A stretch of 64,000 nt of DNA from Rotaria socialis (taxonomy: Eukaryota > Rotifera > Eurotatoria > Philodinida > Philodinidae). The stretch is from NCBI GenBank assembly GCA_905331475.1, contig CAJNYU010000372.1, forward strand, positions 1 through 64,000, written 5' to 3'. A program made the translations under genes and the position numbers. The notes under the pieces are model-generated. The model was given only the letters and a program-made list of their open reading frames with translations, did not search any database and was not told the DNA's origin. This document shows, in pieces, positions 29,165 to 39,490 of the stretch (within the stretch, counting starts at the first letter, position 1; each line of letters opens with the position of its first letter).

Positions 29165-30158
29165 GCAAAAAAACACTTGTGTGCCTTGAAAATAAATAAA
29201 TAAACAGATCAGTCTACTTCGTAACGAAAAGATAAATTCAATCTGCTGTTCTCAGCTCTTACTTTTCAGTAATCGACTTTGTTAAATGAAATGCAAATTT
29301 ACTGTTGACGATGCGTTTCTTGTAATTTATTGATTAAAATATTGAGGTACTCTTCAGGGTTCTGCAGTAAATTCTGGAAGCACGATGAAAGTTGGAAAAC
29401 TATAAATAATATTGAAAGCGAAAAATAAAAATTGGCAATCAGATGCAGAAGAGAAAGAGGAACGTTTTTTTTTATTGAGAGATATTATAATGTTTTGAAG
29501 TTACGTGCGTATGAGAATCGTGAAAAAGAAAGCCACAGATGAGTTTCGAACGTTAATAGTGAACCAACGATCTATCTTTTTCCCCGATGACAGTGTTGAA
29601 TTACTTATGAATGAAAATGTTTCTTTGAAAAAATCTTAACAAAAGCATATTGAAGAATGCTAGATATGAAGCGAACTGATGTAGCATGAATTTTAATAAT
29701 CAAGGGGAGCGATTCAATTTCTTCATGAACTTCGTAAACATCCTGCTAAATAACATTAGCAAACAATTACACCACAACTTCTACCAAAATCGTTAACAAT
29801 TCGTGCACAATGAGAATATAGGATTATCCGAACAATTCAACAGCTAGAACACGATCCGCCTGATAATGTGATGCACCATACATATAAAAGTAAATGATTT
29901 TACGCAGAAAGATAAAAGAATATAAGTAAAAAAAAAATAGCTTTTGAAGAAATTACTGATGATCGTCATCTTCCAGTAGATAATTTTCGTGCAATACAAA
30001 CTTTAATTTAGCATTTGATCGAAAAAAACTGTTCTTAATACTCAGCAACACAACAAACTATTTGTAAAGTAAAATAATTGGCAATTAGGTAATTCTTTTA
30101 TAACGATATACTTTAATTTGATTCGTTTTTTCTTCTCCTACAGTTTGAAACATCACTA
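29165..30158. other. Intergenic, no gene seen
   Basis: AT-rich, with scattered short frames (29680-30080) that read as decayed sequence with many stops. No family recognised. Confidence 0.5.
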
Positions 30159-30338
30159 CTCTCTGAAAAAATGGCTCCACACTGAGCCACTTTGGATATC
30201 ATTTTCAGAACCTTTTTTCTAGATTCTACTCAAAAAGTCTGAAACGACTAAAGCTTCTAGATTTTTAGCTAGAACTTAAAAATGGCTCTGAAAATGGTAC
30301 CAGAAAAATATTCAGTATGACATCTTTTTTTCAAAGAG
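30159..30338. mobile_element. Small inverted-repeat element (MITE) with TA target
   Basis: Ends CTCTCTGAAAAAATGG and (reverse complement of the right end) CTCTTTGAAAAAAAG are inverted, each bordered by TA (30157-30158 and 30339-30340). Further in, ATTTTCAGARCC recurs inverted. Length 180 bp, no coding. The TA duplication points to the Tc1/mariner superfamily. Confidence 0.65.
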
Positions 30339-30340
30339 TA

Positions 30341-31241
30341 AACTCTATGATTGTATCTATGAATGCATCCATTGCATGAGTGGTGAAATTGTTGACTGTT
30401 GTTTGTGATAAAACATTCATTCATGGCATAGATACGATTCGACGACTAAAAATATATGTTACCCATGGCACGTATTATAGTGAATATCAACCGGACGTTC
30501 AAAATATAGTTCATTTAGAAAACATCCTCAAAAGTCATTATCAAGATTCGAACACAACACAATAAATCATCTTATGACTAGAACCGCCATACTCAAATTC
30601 CGAAACGCATTGTATCTGTACTTCAATGTTCATAATATATGCTTAATATCCGCAGACACATAAAACTGCTGTCTTTTTTTAAACTACTTTCTTCAATCAC
30701 AACAATACAAATACCTATCATACACTTGTATTCCAGATAAACAGTCATCTTGAACACAAAGATAGTCGAGACACATCGCATGCAGTTTAGAAGCCATTGA
30801 ATGGCATTGTACCACAGCTTTTGAATGCACTAATCTTTCTACAACGTCAAAGAGTAAGTCTACAATATCTCCAAAACGAAATGTGTCCTGTCAATGTATG
30901 GAGATCAGAAATGATAAACAGAACAGCAAGAGAATGAAGGTCACAAAAGACATTCATCATCGATAATAACTATGCATTTTTCTTCTTCTTTTTATTACCT
31001 TGTCGTTGCAAACATTACACAACTACCTGGAGAACACATAAACGTCTTCATTTGAAGAAAAACACCTACATCAATGGCCGAAGCTTAGACATATACTGAA
31101 TCAAGTGAACCATCAATTATAGTGTACTGGCTGAGTGACAGTCGCGCACATATATGTCGAACTTGAAACTTGAATTCAATTTTCAACTTTTAAACCAATA
31201 GCATTCTGAAGAATTGTGATTCACAGTTATATCGCAAAGAG
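30341..31241. other. Intergenic, possible short remnant at 30380-30565
   Basis: A 61-codon plus-strand frame (VTHGTYYSEYQPDVQNIVHL) has protein-like composition but no start context or known motif. The rest is AT-rich with no gene. Confidence 0.35.
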
Positions 31242-31665
31242 TTGAAAGTTGAAATTTTCTATTTTCAACTGAATTCAAGTTTCAAATTCGGCACTATTGG
31301 TCGTGCCGATCGAATTTTGTTCATACTCGAAGAACTTGAGCTGCTCTACAAGATTGAAATAATCGACCGAGGGCCTGACATACTTGCATCGCCCGAATTG
31401 AAAACGATGCACCCTCTTGACAAGAGTCCCGTTATCAAGAATGACGAGCGTGTAGTTGCAGAGTCCGGATTTATCATCAAGCATCTGATCGAAAAATATG
31501 GCAAGGGTAAAAACTTGAAGCCAACTGATGAAGAGGCCTTATTTCATTACAACTACTTATGTATATGCACTAATAATGATCGGCAAAGAACTATAAAAGT
31601 ATGCATTTTAATTTACGCATTACGTTGATGGCAGTCTAATATCCGTTCTTGTCATGCAGTATATT
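31242..31665 (+). pseudogene. Glutathione S-transferase fragment (GTT1-like thioredoxin-fold half)
   Basis: Reading GRADRILFILEELELLYKIE, then a variable loop, LKTMHPLDKSPVIKNDERVV and AESGFIIKHLIEKYG gives the GST N-terminal domain, including the cis-Pro (SPVI) and the glutathione-contacting ESG. Similarity is to fungal/bacterial GTT1-type enzymes (HPLGRSP, AESGFI). At 31560 the frame leaves the family. In another frame a short piece YVDGSLISVLVMQYIFNIT (31621-31677) looks like the start of the helical domain, with no clean GT-AG intron between. The first strand with its usual N-terminus is also replaced. No C-terminal helical domain follows, so this is a truncated, decayed copy. Confidence 0.65.
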
Positions 31666-31677
31666 TTCAACATAACA

Positions 31678-33311
31678 TAGGCACAATCGTCATGGCAATA
31701 AAAAGGACAAAAATTTTCGAAACGAACACACCCAACATATGGAAGTATCTACAAGCAATTCGCAAGAGATTCACATACAAATGGGCGGCGGCACAAGTTG
31801 GAAAAATGACAATGGCAGTTTAAATTTATGTAGGATGAAATTTCACTTGATGCATCTTAAACAACAGTATTCAAAATCTGAATGTGTCTTGTGTTTTTCT
31901 GCTTAAATACTAATTGAAAGAAAATTTTCTAAGTCGTGATTTGCCTAAAAGACGATCCCAACTCCGTTCTCATTCTATCCAATAAAACTCGATGAACTCT
32001 ATCGTTTGCACAGAGAAAAGTTTTTGGAGTAGAAATAAATTTCATTAGTTAAAGTTTTCGGGCAGGGTTGTGTCAAACGGGAATTTACATCAGCATATCT
32101 TCGATTCGAAGTTGGTATAAAGAGAAATTATGAAATATAATTTCTAGTTTAAAAAGATAGCGGAGATAGTTGAATGGATTAAACACTTAAGAATAGTCGG
32201 AATCAAAATCAATGGTTCCCAGGACGAATAATTCAACACTTGGATCCAACCGAATTCGATCGGATTTTGATCGGTTCCTGCAGGATTCTAAGCAAATCCG
32301 GGTTGCGGAACCACTTACGAATCCCTAGTGTTGGAATCCGATCGATTCTAGAAGGAGCCAGTCAAAGTCCGATAGGTTTCTTTAGGAACCTCGTTGGAAT
32401 CCGACTCCTGAAATTCCTATCGAATTCTGCTGTCGGATTTGGTCGGATGTTCACCAGATTCCAACAGTAGGGATCCGTTAGTAGTTCCTCAACTCGGAAT
32501 CCCATGGAACTTTGTCGGCTCGTCGGATTTTATAAGATCCGATCGGATTCGGTATCGGATGCATTCACCTGGGATGATACGAGAGTCAGTTTCGTATATA
32601 GGTGTTCAAAATGCACGGTAATGTCCCCAGCATATTCTAGAGTTTCTTTCTAACGTCCTATAGAGAATGGAGCACGTCAGCAACAATTTGGAGAATTGCA
32701 AGTCAATTAACATGTTAGTATTACTTGCTTAAATAATTCTCTTGAAAAATCACATATCAATTCAAATCAAATCATTAAGATCGGTGCTCATAAAGCATAA
32801 ACTTTTATCCACACATTAATAAGAAAAAAGAGAAGCCTTTGGAAAACTGTTTATCATAATTTTCAAGGCATTTCTCTCATTTCTATTGTTGTTTATTCCA
32901 TATTTCGTTTGAATTTTTCCTCTTATACTTTTTATCAAAATAGAATCATGAAAAATGCTTGAATATTTTAATAAACATCATGAAACACATCAGTACAAAT
33001 AAAACTGCACCCTTTTAATCATTTTTATCAAATCACATAAACTATAATGATTAATGTTAAAATTCTGAGTTGAGACTAACAGATTGAAATTTTCGCCTTG
33101 TGAAGAAATAAGTTCATTTGCTTTCGAATTGATTTGCGTGCACTTTCGCACGTACATTTTGGAATAGATTTAAAGATCTTATTATTGCTGAAAAAATCTT
33201 CGTCAATCTAATATTTATATTTACTAAATAAGTGAAAATTATCTAGATATGAAAAGAAAATCGATTAATTGGCTTCAATGCGAGTTCTTTTATGATCTTT
33301 TTTTACGGAGT
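31678..33311. other. Intergenic containing a GATCGGATT-rich block
   Basis: AT-rich with no gene, apart from the GC-richer repeat block at 32215-32578 listed separately. 32600-33311 is the 3' flank of the minus-strand gene ending at 33312. Confidence 0.5.
32215..32578. repeat. Degenerate repeat block of TCGGATT/GGAATCC words
   Basis: TCGGATT, GATCCGATC and GGAATCCGA words in both orientations fill about 360 bp, well above local GC. A short inverted pair (TTCCCAGG near 32217, CCTGGGAT near 32569) may mark ends. It resembles the body of a non-autonomous transposon with internal inverted repeats. Open frames across it are a by-product of composition. Confidence 0.45.
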
Positions 33312-33824
33312 TCAATGTGATAATGAATTTATCAACGCTAAACGAATTCTTTCATAATCTGCTTCTAATAAATTTAGTATTCCATGATCATCTTGAAAAT
33401 AGACACATAATTCTTTAATCAATTTCATCCCAAATAATAATAATTCTCGATTGAGCTCATCATACGTAATAATATTTCGAATTCTACGTTCCTGACGTCT
33501 TTTCCATCGTTTGAAATATTCTTTATCATAGATATTTCGACAAAAGATATTAATATCATCTACATTTACATCAACAGAGCCATTTAATAGCCATGCTTGC
33601 ATATTTACATCGTCTACAAAAAGTGTAATATGTTTATCATTATTCTCTTGAATATGATTTTGACACCCAGTTAAGTCATTGAAATTTCTCATAAATTTGA
33701 TTAATTCTGCATTTTGAACTTCTATTAGACTAGATGGCCCATTTATTTGGTGTAGTAGAAGACCCCAATCGTCACATGGAGAATATATTGTATTATTAAA
33801 TACAATATCAGTTATGGTTGACAT
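33312..33824 (-). CDS. Unrecognised protein with receiver-like domain shared with the ART neighbour
   Basis: A 170-aa single-exon frame, MSTITDIVFNNTIYSPCDDW to LRLALINSLSH-like end. The pattern INIFC-W-RNIITYDEL (NIFCRNIYDKEYFKRWKRRQ) corresponds by eye to IYIFCWKPELHISWAKAYSK-IRNII in the gene at 35372-36865. This suggests one alpha/beta domain shared by both. No catalytic motif is visible. It lies only 66 bp after the stop of the upstream gene on the same strand, and the sequence just before its ATG is TCAAGTTTTAG, a splice-acceptor form. It could be the second cistron of a trans-spliced unit, or a 3' part of the same gene. Confidence 0.6.
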   Translation of the reverse strand: MSTITDIVFNNTIYSPCDDWGLLLHQINGPSSLIEVQNAELIKFMRNFNDLTGCQNHIQENNDKHITLFVDDVNMQAWLLNGSVDVNVDDINIFCRNIYDKEYFKRWKRRQERRIRNIITYDELNRELLLFGMKLIKELCVYFQDDHGILNLLEADYERIRLALINSLSH

Positions 33825-33890
33825 CTAAAACTTGATTAAAATGTTAAAAATAATAAAAACAAACGAAAACAAATTCTATTTCTGATTTGT

Positions 33891-34853
33891 TTAATGTTCA
33901 ATAAGAATAGCACACAATTGTTGTGCTTTTAAAAACATTCCTTTCGCCTTCTCTGCATTGTTTCTCTGATTAAACTCGTTTCCCAAATTGTTGTAATGTT
34001 CAATGAGATCATGGGTAAATCGAAAACGTAGATTTTTCGGGTTACAAATAATTCTATCGTTTACAATTGATGAAGGATTATAACGATAAATGTGTTTGAT
34101 ATTCTCAAGAAACTCAAAGCCGGTTATGGATGATTCTTCATAATGCTGAATATTGATTATAAGAAATACAATATTACTATATTCAGCTGTACATATATGG
34201 CCAAAGCATTCTTCTGCGTCATGAAATATGAAATCATCTGAAACAATATTTTTATATTGCCTTCGCATAGTTTTCATGATGGAATCAGTATCACCGAGTG
34301 GTTTTAATTGTATAAATGTTGTTTTTGAGTTTACTGCTGGTTTATCATCAACAATATTTGTTGAAATATTTTGAAAAGCTTTTTTCAATTCACTATGAAT
34401 TCGATTGGCTAAATCTTCTTTTTCTTTAGCTGAATAAGTATCGCCTTGTTTAGAATCTTCTTTTGCTTCTAACATATAATAACGGTAGAGTTGATCAGCC
34501 AATTCAAATATTAAATCTTCACTATTGTCGAATCGCTGTTTTAGATCAACTTTATTTGTATCTTCTTCCAATATAAATATTTGTGCTTTTTGTTTAAAGC
34601 TTTCTGTCGTTAATGAGGCATATTGAGCAGTTGAGAATAGTAAAATTCTTTTATCAGACGTTACGTCGGAGTCAAAGTCTGAACCATTGTCATAAATTAA
34701 TAGAGAATCATTGGTCATCGATTGTAAAGTATTTAACATAGCGGATGCGAACTTATTGAGATGCTTTGATAGATCGGTAACTATGAACTGAACATTTTTC
34801 AAGCTAACTAAAACGATTTTTAAAATCATAAGAGAATGAACAGTATAAATCAA
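33891..34853 (-). CDS. Unrecognised protein, receiver-like N-terminal domain plus helical part
   Basis: 320-aa frame. The region from NVQFIVTDLSKHLNKFASAM to AQIFILEED has alternating strands and helices and parallels the N-terminus of the ART-type protein at 35372-36865 (FTLAWLDSHIDDDEHNI to IYIFC). It is followed by helical DLIFELADQLYRYYMLEAKE and a TPR-like last segment FTHDLIEHYNNLGNEFNQRN-NAEKAKGMFLKAQQL. No known catalytic motif. The first 20 codons are hydrophobic and upstream of the domain, so the true start may be at a later codon or come from an unseen exon. It belongs with its two neighbours to one local family. Confidence 0.6.
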   Translation of the reverse strand: MIYTVHSLMILKIVLVSLKNVQFIVTDLSKHLNKFASAMLNTLQSMTNDSLLIYDNGSDFDSDVTSDKRILLFSTAQYASLTTESFKQKAQIFILEEDTNKVDLKQRFDNSEDLIFELADQLYRYYMLEAKEDSKQGDTYSAKEKEDLANRIHSELKKAFQNISTNIVDDKPAVNSKTTFIQLKPLGDTDSIMKTMRRQYKNIVSDDFIFHDAEECFGHICTAEYSNIVFLIINIQHYEESSITGFEFLENIKHIYRYNPSSIVNDRIICNPKNLRFRFTHDLIEHYNNLGNEFNQRNNAEKAKGMFLKAQQLCAILIEH

Positions 34854-35371
34854 ATTCTGTCGATCACTAACTTAGTCTATTCAAATTTTCATGTAGAAAT
34901 CGATCGTTCTAATATTTGGTCGTTGATAAGATTTTTCGAAAGAACACGTGAGTCATTTTCAACATGAGTTACATCACGGAATAAAAACTAAGGCTCCTAC
35001 TATTTTTATTTTCCATCGTAAATGTCAACTAATATGTAACTGCACATTATAGTTTATTGATCACCTGGTGATAGTCGAATATGTACTTTCTGAATCAGAC
35101 GAGTTTCTTATCAGGATGCATCGTGTCTTTAGGCATAATAAATCTTGTGTAAAAATTCAAAAGAATATTTTATATCACGTGACAATACAATACATTTCTT
35201 CACGAGTACACCAGTTTTAGCGATACACAAGTATAAGATTTAGGATGTTGTCATGTCACGGAAAAAGGCATGTAAAACTTGCATGCTGACTTTTTAACTA
35301 GGACGTTCGGTGTGGGTATGAAAGTGTGTGATCTAGTCACTAATATTGCTATTGATAGCCTTGGCACGCAT
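34854..35371. other. Intergenic, no gene seen
   Basis: Spacer between two minus-strand genes of the same local family. Contains a lone TGTGGG-type word near 35310 (GGTGTGGGTATG). Nothing else supported. Confidence 0.5.
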
Positions 35372-36865
35372 TTATCTCCCCTCACAATAGTTTTTTATTA
35401 TTAGTAGTGGTAAGTTCAGATTATCTATGTACGTACGTGGCTGAACCTTAGCTTTTGTATTCGTTGGTCTGTTTGTGGGAAGAGTCAAACTTTTATTAGA
35501 TGGCAATAATCGCGAAAGATGTTCACTAAAGATGTTAGCCTTATTCCGTTGGTTTGCTTGCTCTAGTAAATTAGCAATAATAGATAAATCTTTTGTTTGC
35601 CGTAATGTTTCTTTCTGATCATTTAATACACTTAAATTTTTATCATCAATCAATGATAGTTGCAGATTCCAAGTTGAATTATGATTTTCTTCAAACGAAA
35701 TAATTTTAAATATCGAACCACACATAAAAATAATTGTTGAATCATTATTATTATTATCACTATTCACATTAACCATTTGTTGAACACAAGCAAATGGAGG
35801 CATTCCATCGCGATATTCAACATAGATTTCAATGAGAACAAGTTGGTATTGAATATCATCAATATCATCTAACGAACAGTTAGGTGGTTGTATTGAACTG
35901 AAAAGAAATCCATTAAATACTAAATAGCCATTTGGATTATTTTGAATTTGTGCGATATTTGTTAAGGACATAAATTGTTTTCGATATGCACGAGCAGATT
36001 CTAATTGGTGAGTTATCAATTGAGTATGAATATCCACAAGAAAGAAACGAAGATAAAAAAGCATAGAAATATTCTGTTCACGTAAAGCTTTAGTTAAAAA
36101 ACGTTCTAATGAAGTATTACTTATCAGCCATTGTATGGCGTCCTGTTTATCATAGGTTTTTTCGAATTCTTTGATTAAATTTAAGAAATTTTCATTGTTT
36201 GCGTGATATCGAAGAATTATTTGAAGGAGCTCAGTGGATGAAGCAGGTGATTGTAAATAAGATGATGATACAAGTAGTTCAAGAAAAAGTTGATACCATA
36301 GAAAAGAAGCCGTTTCAATATTTAAAATTTCATGTTGATCTTGATTTGATAATGTTTTAATTCCTCCTGAATCTTCAATATTTTCAAAATAAATTTTATC
36401 TCTTAATATTTGTTCTAAAAGTTCTTCTGGTTGGGAAATAATATTACGTATTTTAGAGTACGCTTTAGCCCAACTAATATGCAATTCTGGTTTCCAACAA
36501 AATATGTAAATAGCAATGACCGATCTTAAATGATGAATATTAGGTAAAATCGTTTTTCCTGTCTCACCAGTTACGATAAGAAAAATTTTTTCGTCGGTAG
36601 AACGATTTTTCAACCATTGTTCACATAATTTTTGATTGTCGAATGTAACAAGATGTGTAATATATTGACGTAAGCGTTTTTCTAATATTATATTATGTTC
36701 ATCGTCATCAATATGTGAATCTAACCAAGCTAATGTAAATGTTTCGAGATATTCTATTTCATTATCCGATGGAGATTTCGGAATTGGCAATGCTGTATCT
36801 ACCGATGTATTAGATGGTGATTTTTTAATATTTATAATTCGATGTTGCGATGTTTCGACACCCAT
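35372..36865 (-). CDS. Bdelloid-type ART-fold protein with degenerate catalytic site
   Basis: 497 aa, single exon. Residues 40-160 form the receiver-like alpha/beta domain (FTLAWLDSHIDDDEHN, KIFLIVTG, IYIFCWKP, YSKIRNII). Residues 180-285 are helical. Residues 293-390 match the ADP-ribosyltransferase fold of the arginine-specific (R-S-E) class: YRKQFMS at 294-300 for the conserved Arg, NGFLFSS at 318-324 for the STS strand, and STIIFMCGSIFKI at 376-388 for the strand that normally carries E-x-E just before V/I-L-F. Here that place reads NNNNDSTIIF, with no glutamate. If so, transferase activity is probably lost. The fold assignment rests on recall of bdelloid ART sequences. Other genes of the local family follow downstream. 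Confidence 0.65.
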   Translation of the reverse strand: MGVETSQHRIINIKKSPSNTSVDTALPIPKSPSDNEIEYLETFTLAWLDSHIDDDEHNIILEKRLRQYITHLVTFDNQKLCEQWLKNRSTDEKIFLIVTGETGKTILPNIHHLRSVIAIYIFCWKPELHISWAKAYSKIRNIISQPEELLEQILRDKIYFENIEDSGGIKTLSNQDQHEILNIETASFLWYQLFLELLVSSSYLQSPASSTELLQIILRYHANNENFLNLIKEFEKTYDKQDAIQWLISNTSLERFLTKALREQNISMLFYLRFFLVDIHTQLITHQLESARAYRKQFMSLTNIAQIQNNPNGYLVFNGFLFSSIQPPNCSLDDIDDIQYQLVLIEIYVEYRDGMPPFACVQQMVNVNSDNNNNDSTIIFMCGSIFKIISFEENHNSTWNLQLSLIDDKNLSVLNDQKETLRQTKDLSIIANLLEQANQRNKANIFSEHLSRLLPSNKSLTLPTNRPTNTKAKVQPRTYIDNLNLPLLIIKNYCEGR

Positions 36866-38409
36866 CGTTTTTTTATGTTAAATATTTTTGTGCCTATAGA
36901 AAGAAATCTGCATCAAATAAGTATAAACCGTTCGAAACGTAAGTTATAGAAAGGAAGAAAACGAAAAATCAGCAGTCTCACCAAACTAAAAATAAAACAG
37001 TGGAGAAAGTATTCAAAACACAACAGCATGATTGGCAAAATATGAATGTCTGTTTGCATGTTTTTCAGAGAAAGAAATAAACGAAGCCTACATACTATAC
37101 TTTATAGATTCAACGAATAATTTATACTTATTTCAAAGGTATGCAGGAAAAAAATATTTTAACGTACATTTATAAACGTCAAAGGATGGTTATGTAGAAA
37201 GTAAAAATCATAAAACACAAGAAACCATAACAAACATGATCCTAAGCGACATCTGTTATTTCTAAATTTTAGACTTTGATAGATGAAATCATAGTTGACA
37301 TCGGTTGCATTTAATAAACTTGAATGAGGACAAAATTTTTCACATGAGCGATATAAATCAGTTCTGGTCACATAGCCAAGTTGTTGTGTATAGTTTTCAA
37401 ACAACAAGAATTTTTTAAGATTCCATCATATATATGCGGATATAATCACGTAATCTATAAACTTTGATTTATTGTTGTTACAGTTTTATAGCACCTAGCT
37501 AGAATGGAGACGTGGATTTGAGTCTTCAGCGGGGAAGCATTCTTTTATGACGCCCAAAACATTATTGTCACACTTATCATGAAACTCATAATATGCAATA
37601 GTATCATATAAATATAAAATAAAAGTACAGTATTTTGATGATGAGAGCGTGAGTAGCCTATAAGAATACATACACTCTAACTCAGACCCACACCCACGTC
37701 CCCATATCCTATCGAGATGTTTTCTGATAGACCATTTAGTTTTGCAACATTCTACAGGTAATTTCAAATATGTTTATTCGATAAGAAATGTTAATAGATA
37801 TGTATGAAAAGCTAAAAAAAAGAAAAGGCTACATTATTTGAAAACATTAAGTAAAGATTTATCAATTTCTTTGTTATTTTAACAACTATTCGTAAGAATG
37901 TTAAATAACTCAAGACTCGATGTCGACAGTAATCTGAAAATTATATTATCAAAATTATCGAATGCTATTCTTTGAGTCGAATAATAAGAATAAGAATAAG
38001 AATGGCTCCAATAGGAGCCATTTAAAATTGTGGTCAAATACGTTGTTCCTGGGTTCATCTTTGCAGACTAGATCCAAAAGTATATACACTACCAGCACTG
38101 TGAACATTTAAACCTCCACTTCCACATGAATACATATTATATCAGACCTTGCAGCGGTCCTCCTTTCCTTCTTTTTCCTCTTTCATACGAATAGGCTCTC
38201 AGAAGCATAGAAAAAACTGATTAGTAATACCTAGTTAGAGTCTGACACTCACAAGAAGCTCTCAGAACTCCAGAAAATGTTTAATTTACCTCAAGCGCAA
38301 TGAAAAGCCCGTTACACTTAGGCTAAGGTACGCATGCGGGACTTCAATCTACGTGGCACTCACATGCAGGACTTGAGATACGTAAAATGACGCTTCTCTA
38401 TATTTCGGT
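36866..38409. other. Intergenic, no supported gene; one telomere-like arm
   Basis: Open frames at 37159-37407 and 37495-37767 (minus) are short without motif. ACCCACACCCACGTCCCC at 37685-37702 is a telomere-like arm without an obvious partner. A GAATAA microsatellite lies at 37985-38004. Confidence 0.45.
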
Positions 38410-39490
38410 CACTGCTGAAAAGGACGGGACGCATAAGACGTCAAATCGGCTCATTGGTATTTTTCACGGCAAACCCAGTTGAATTTTATATCAACGGAAA
38501 GAGCAAGTTGACACGAACATGTTGGTGCTAAATTTATGAGGTTTTGGTCGAATTTCGAATGCTAAAATATATAAACAAAATGACTTATTTTGATCATTAA
38601 TTGAATAATTGATCCGTGTACAGCAGATTCCATTTCATAATAAATATATGACAAAATGGTACTTAAATTATGAATTTGATAGCTCTTGAATAGGGCTTCA
38701 ATTCTATATATAAATCGTTGATTGATTATTTAGCTCCATGAGAAAAAGATCCAATGCATCCAGAAGTACTATTAGTATATTTGCTATATTTATCATTCTC
38801 TCGTATCTTTTAACAAAAATTTTAATTTAAAAATTTAAAAATTGAAAATACCAAAATTCTGATCATACTGGTTCGATACACTGAAAGAAAATAAGTACTC
38901 TACGAAACTTAAAAAGGTTCCGAGATTTGCAACGAATTCGAAACCCTTTTGCGATGTCGTACGGAACCTTCAAAGTTCCGTATAGTCTCACGAAACCTGT
39001 GTCGGAGTCTCCGATATCTTTAAGGGTTTTGTGAGACTTTACGAAACTCTTGAAGAACCTCGAAGGTTCCGTATGATAAAGAAAAATGGTTTCGAATTCG
39101 TTGCAAATCTCTGAACCCTTTTAAGTTTCGTAGAGTGCTTATTTTTTTTTTCAGTGTAGCCCTTTTCAAAAGCTACAAAATAATATATTTTTCAAAGTCG
39201 AAAAAATATGGCCACTAGTAAAATACCGAAGCACATTCTCGTCGTAGTACGATTTTGTACATTTTTGACTAGTATTTAGCCACTTTTTTGCTGCCAAATG
39301 ACAGCCTAAGCTAAAACCAATATCATATTCGACATCAGCATAAAAAGCTGAGTCGACTCACATATGTTTCAAACACGTTTTGAGGCATTTGGTTTTCGTC
39401 GAATAATTTATAAAGTTCAATGGGGTTTGCCATGAAAAATACTAATGGACCGATTTAACGTCTTATGCGCCCACGTCATTTTTATCAGAG
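38410..39490. mobile_element. Inverted-repeat (foldback) DNA element of about 1.1 kb
   Basis: Arms 38410-38490 and 39409-39490 are inverted copies, about 80% identical by eye: CGCATAAGACGTCAAATCGG on the left and CGCATAAGACGTTAAATCGG in the reverse complement of the right, continuing through GTATTTTTCAYGGCAAACCC. Outer ends are CACTG and (reverse complement) CTCTG. No transposase. No clear target duplication. A second, smaller element (38879-39156) sits inside it, so this one inserted first. Confidence 0.7.
38879..39156. mobile_element. Nested MITE, near-perfect foldback, TA target duplication
   Basis: Starts CACTGAAAGAAAATAAGTAC and the reverse complement of its end starts CACTGAAAAAAAAAATAAGC; the arms then share CTCTACGAAACTTAAAA and GATTTGCAACGAATTCGAAA. 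Flanked by TA on both sides (38877-38878, 39157-39158). 278 bp, no coding. Size, ends and TA target fit the Tc1/mariner-type MITEs. Arms are much less diverged than those of its host element, so it is younger. Confidence 0.85.

Noticed and set aside
32240-32621. Two plus-strand frames with Ser/Arg/Ile repeats
   Set aside because: Composition follows the TCGGATT repeat words; no start context or family.
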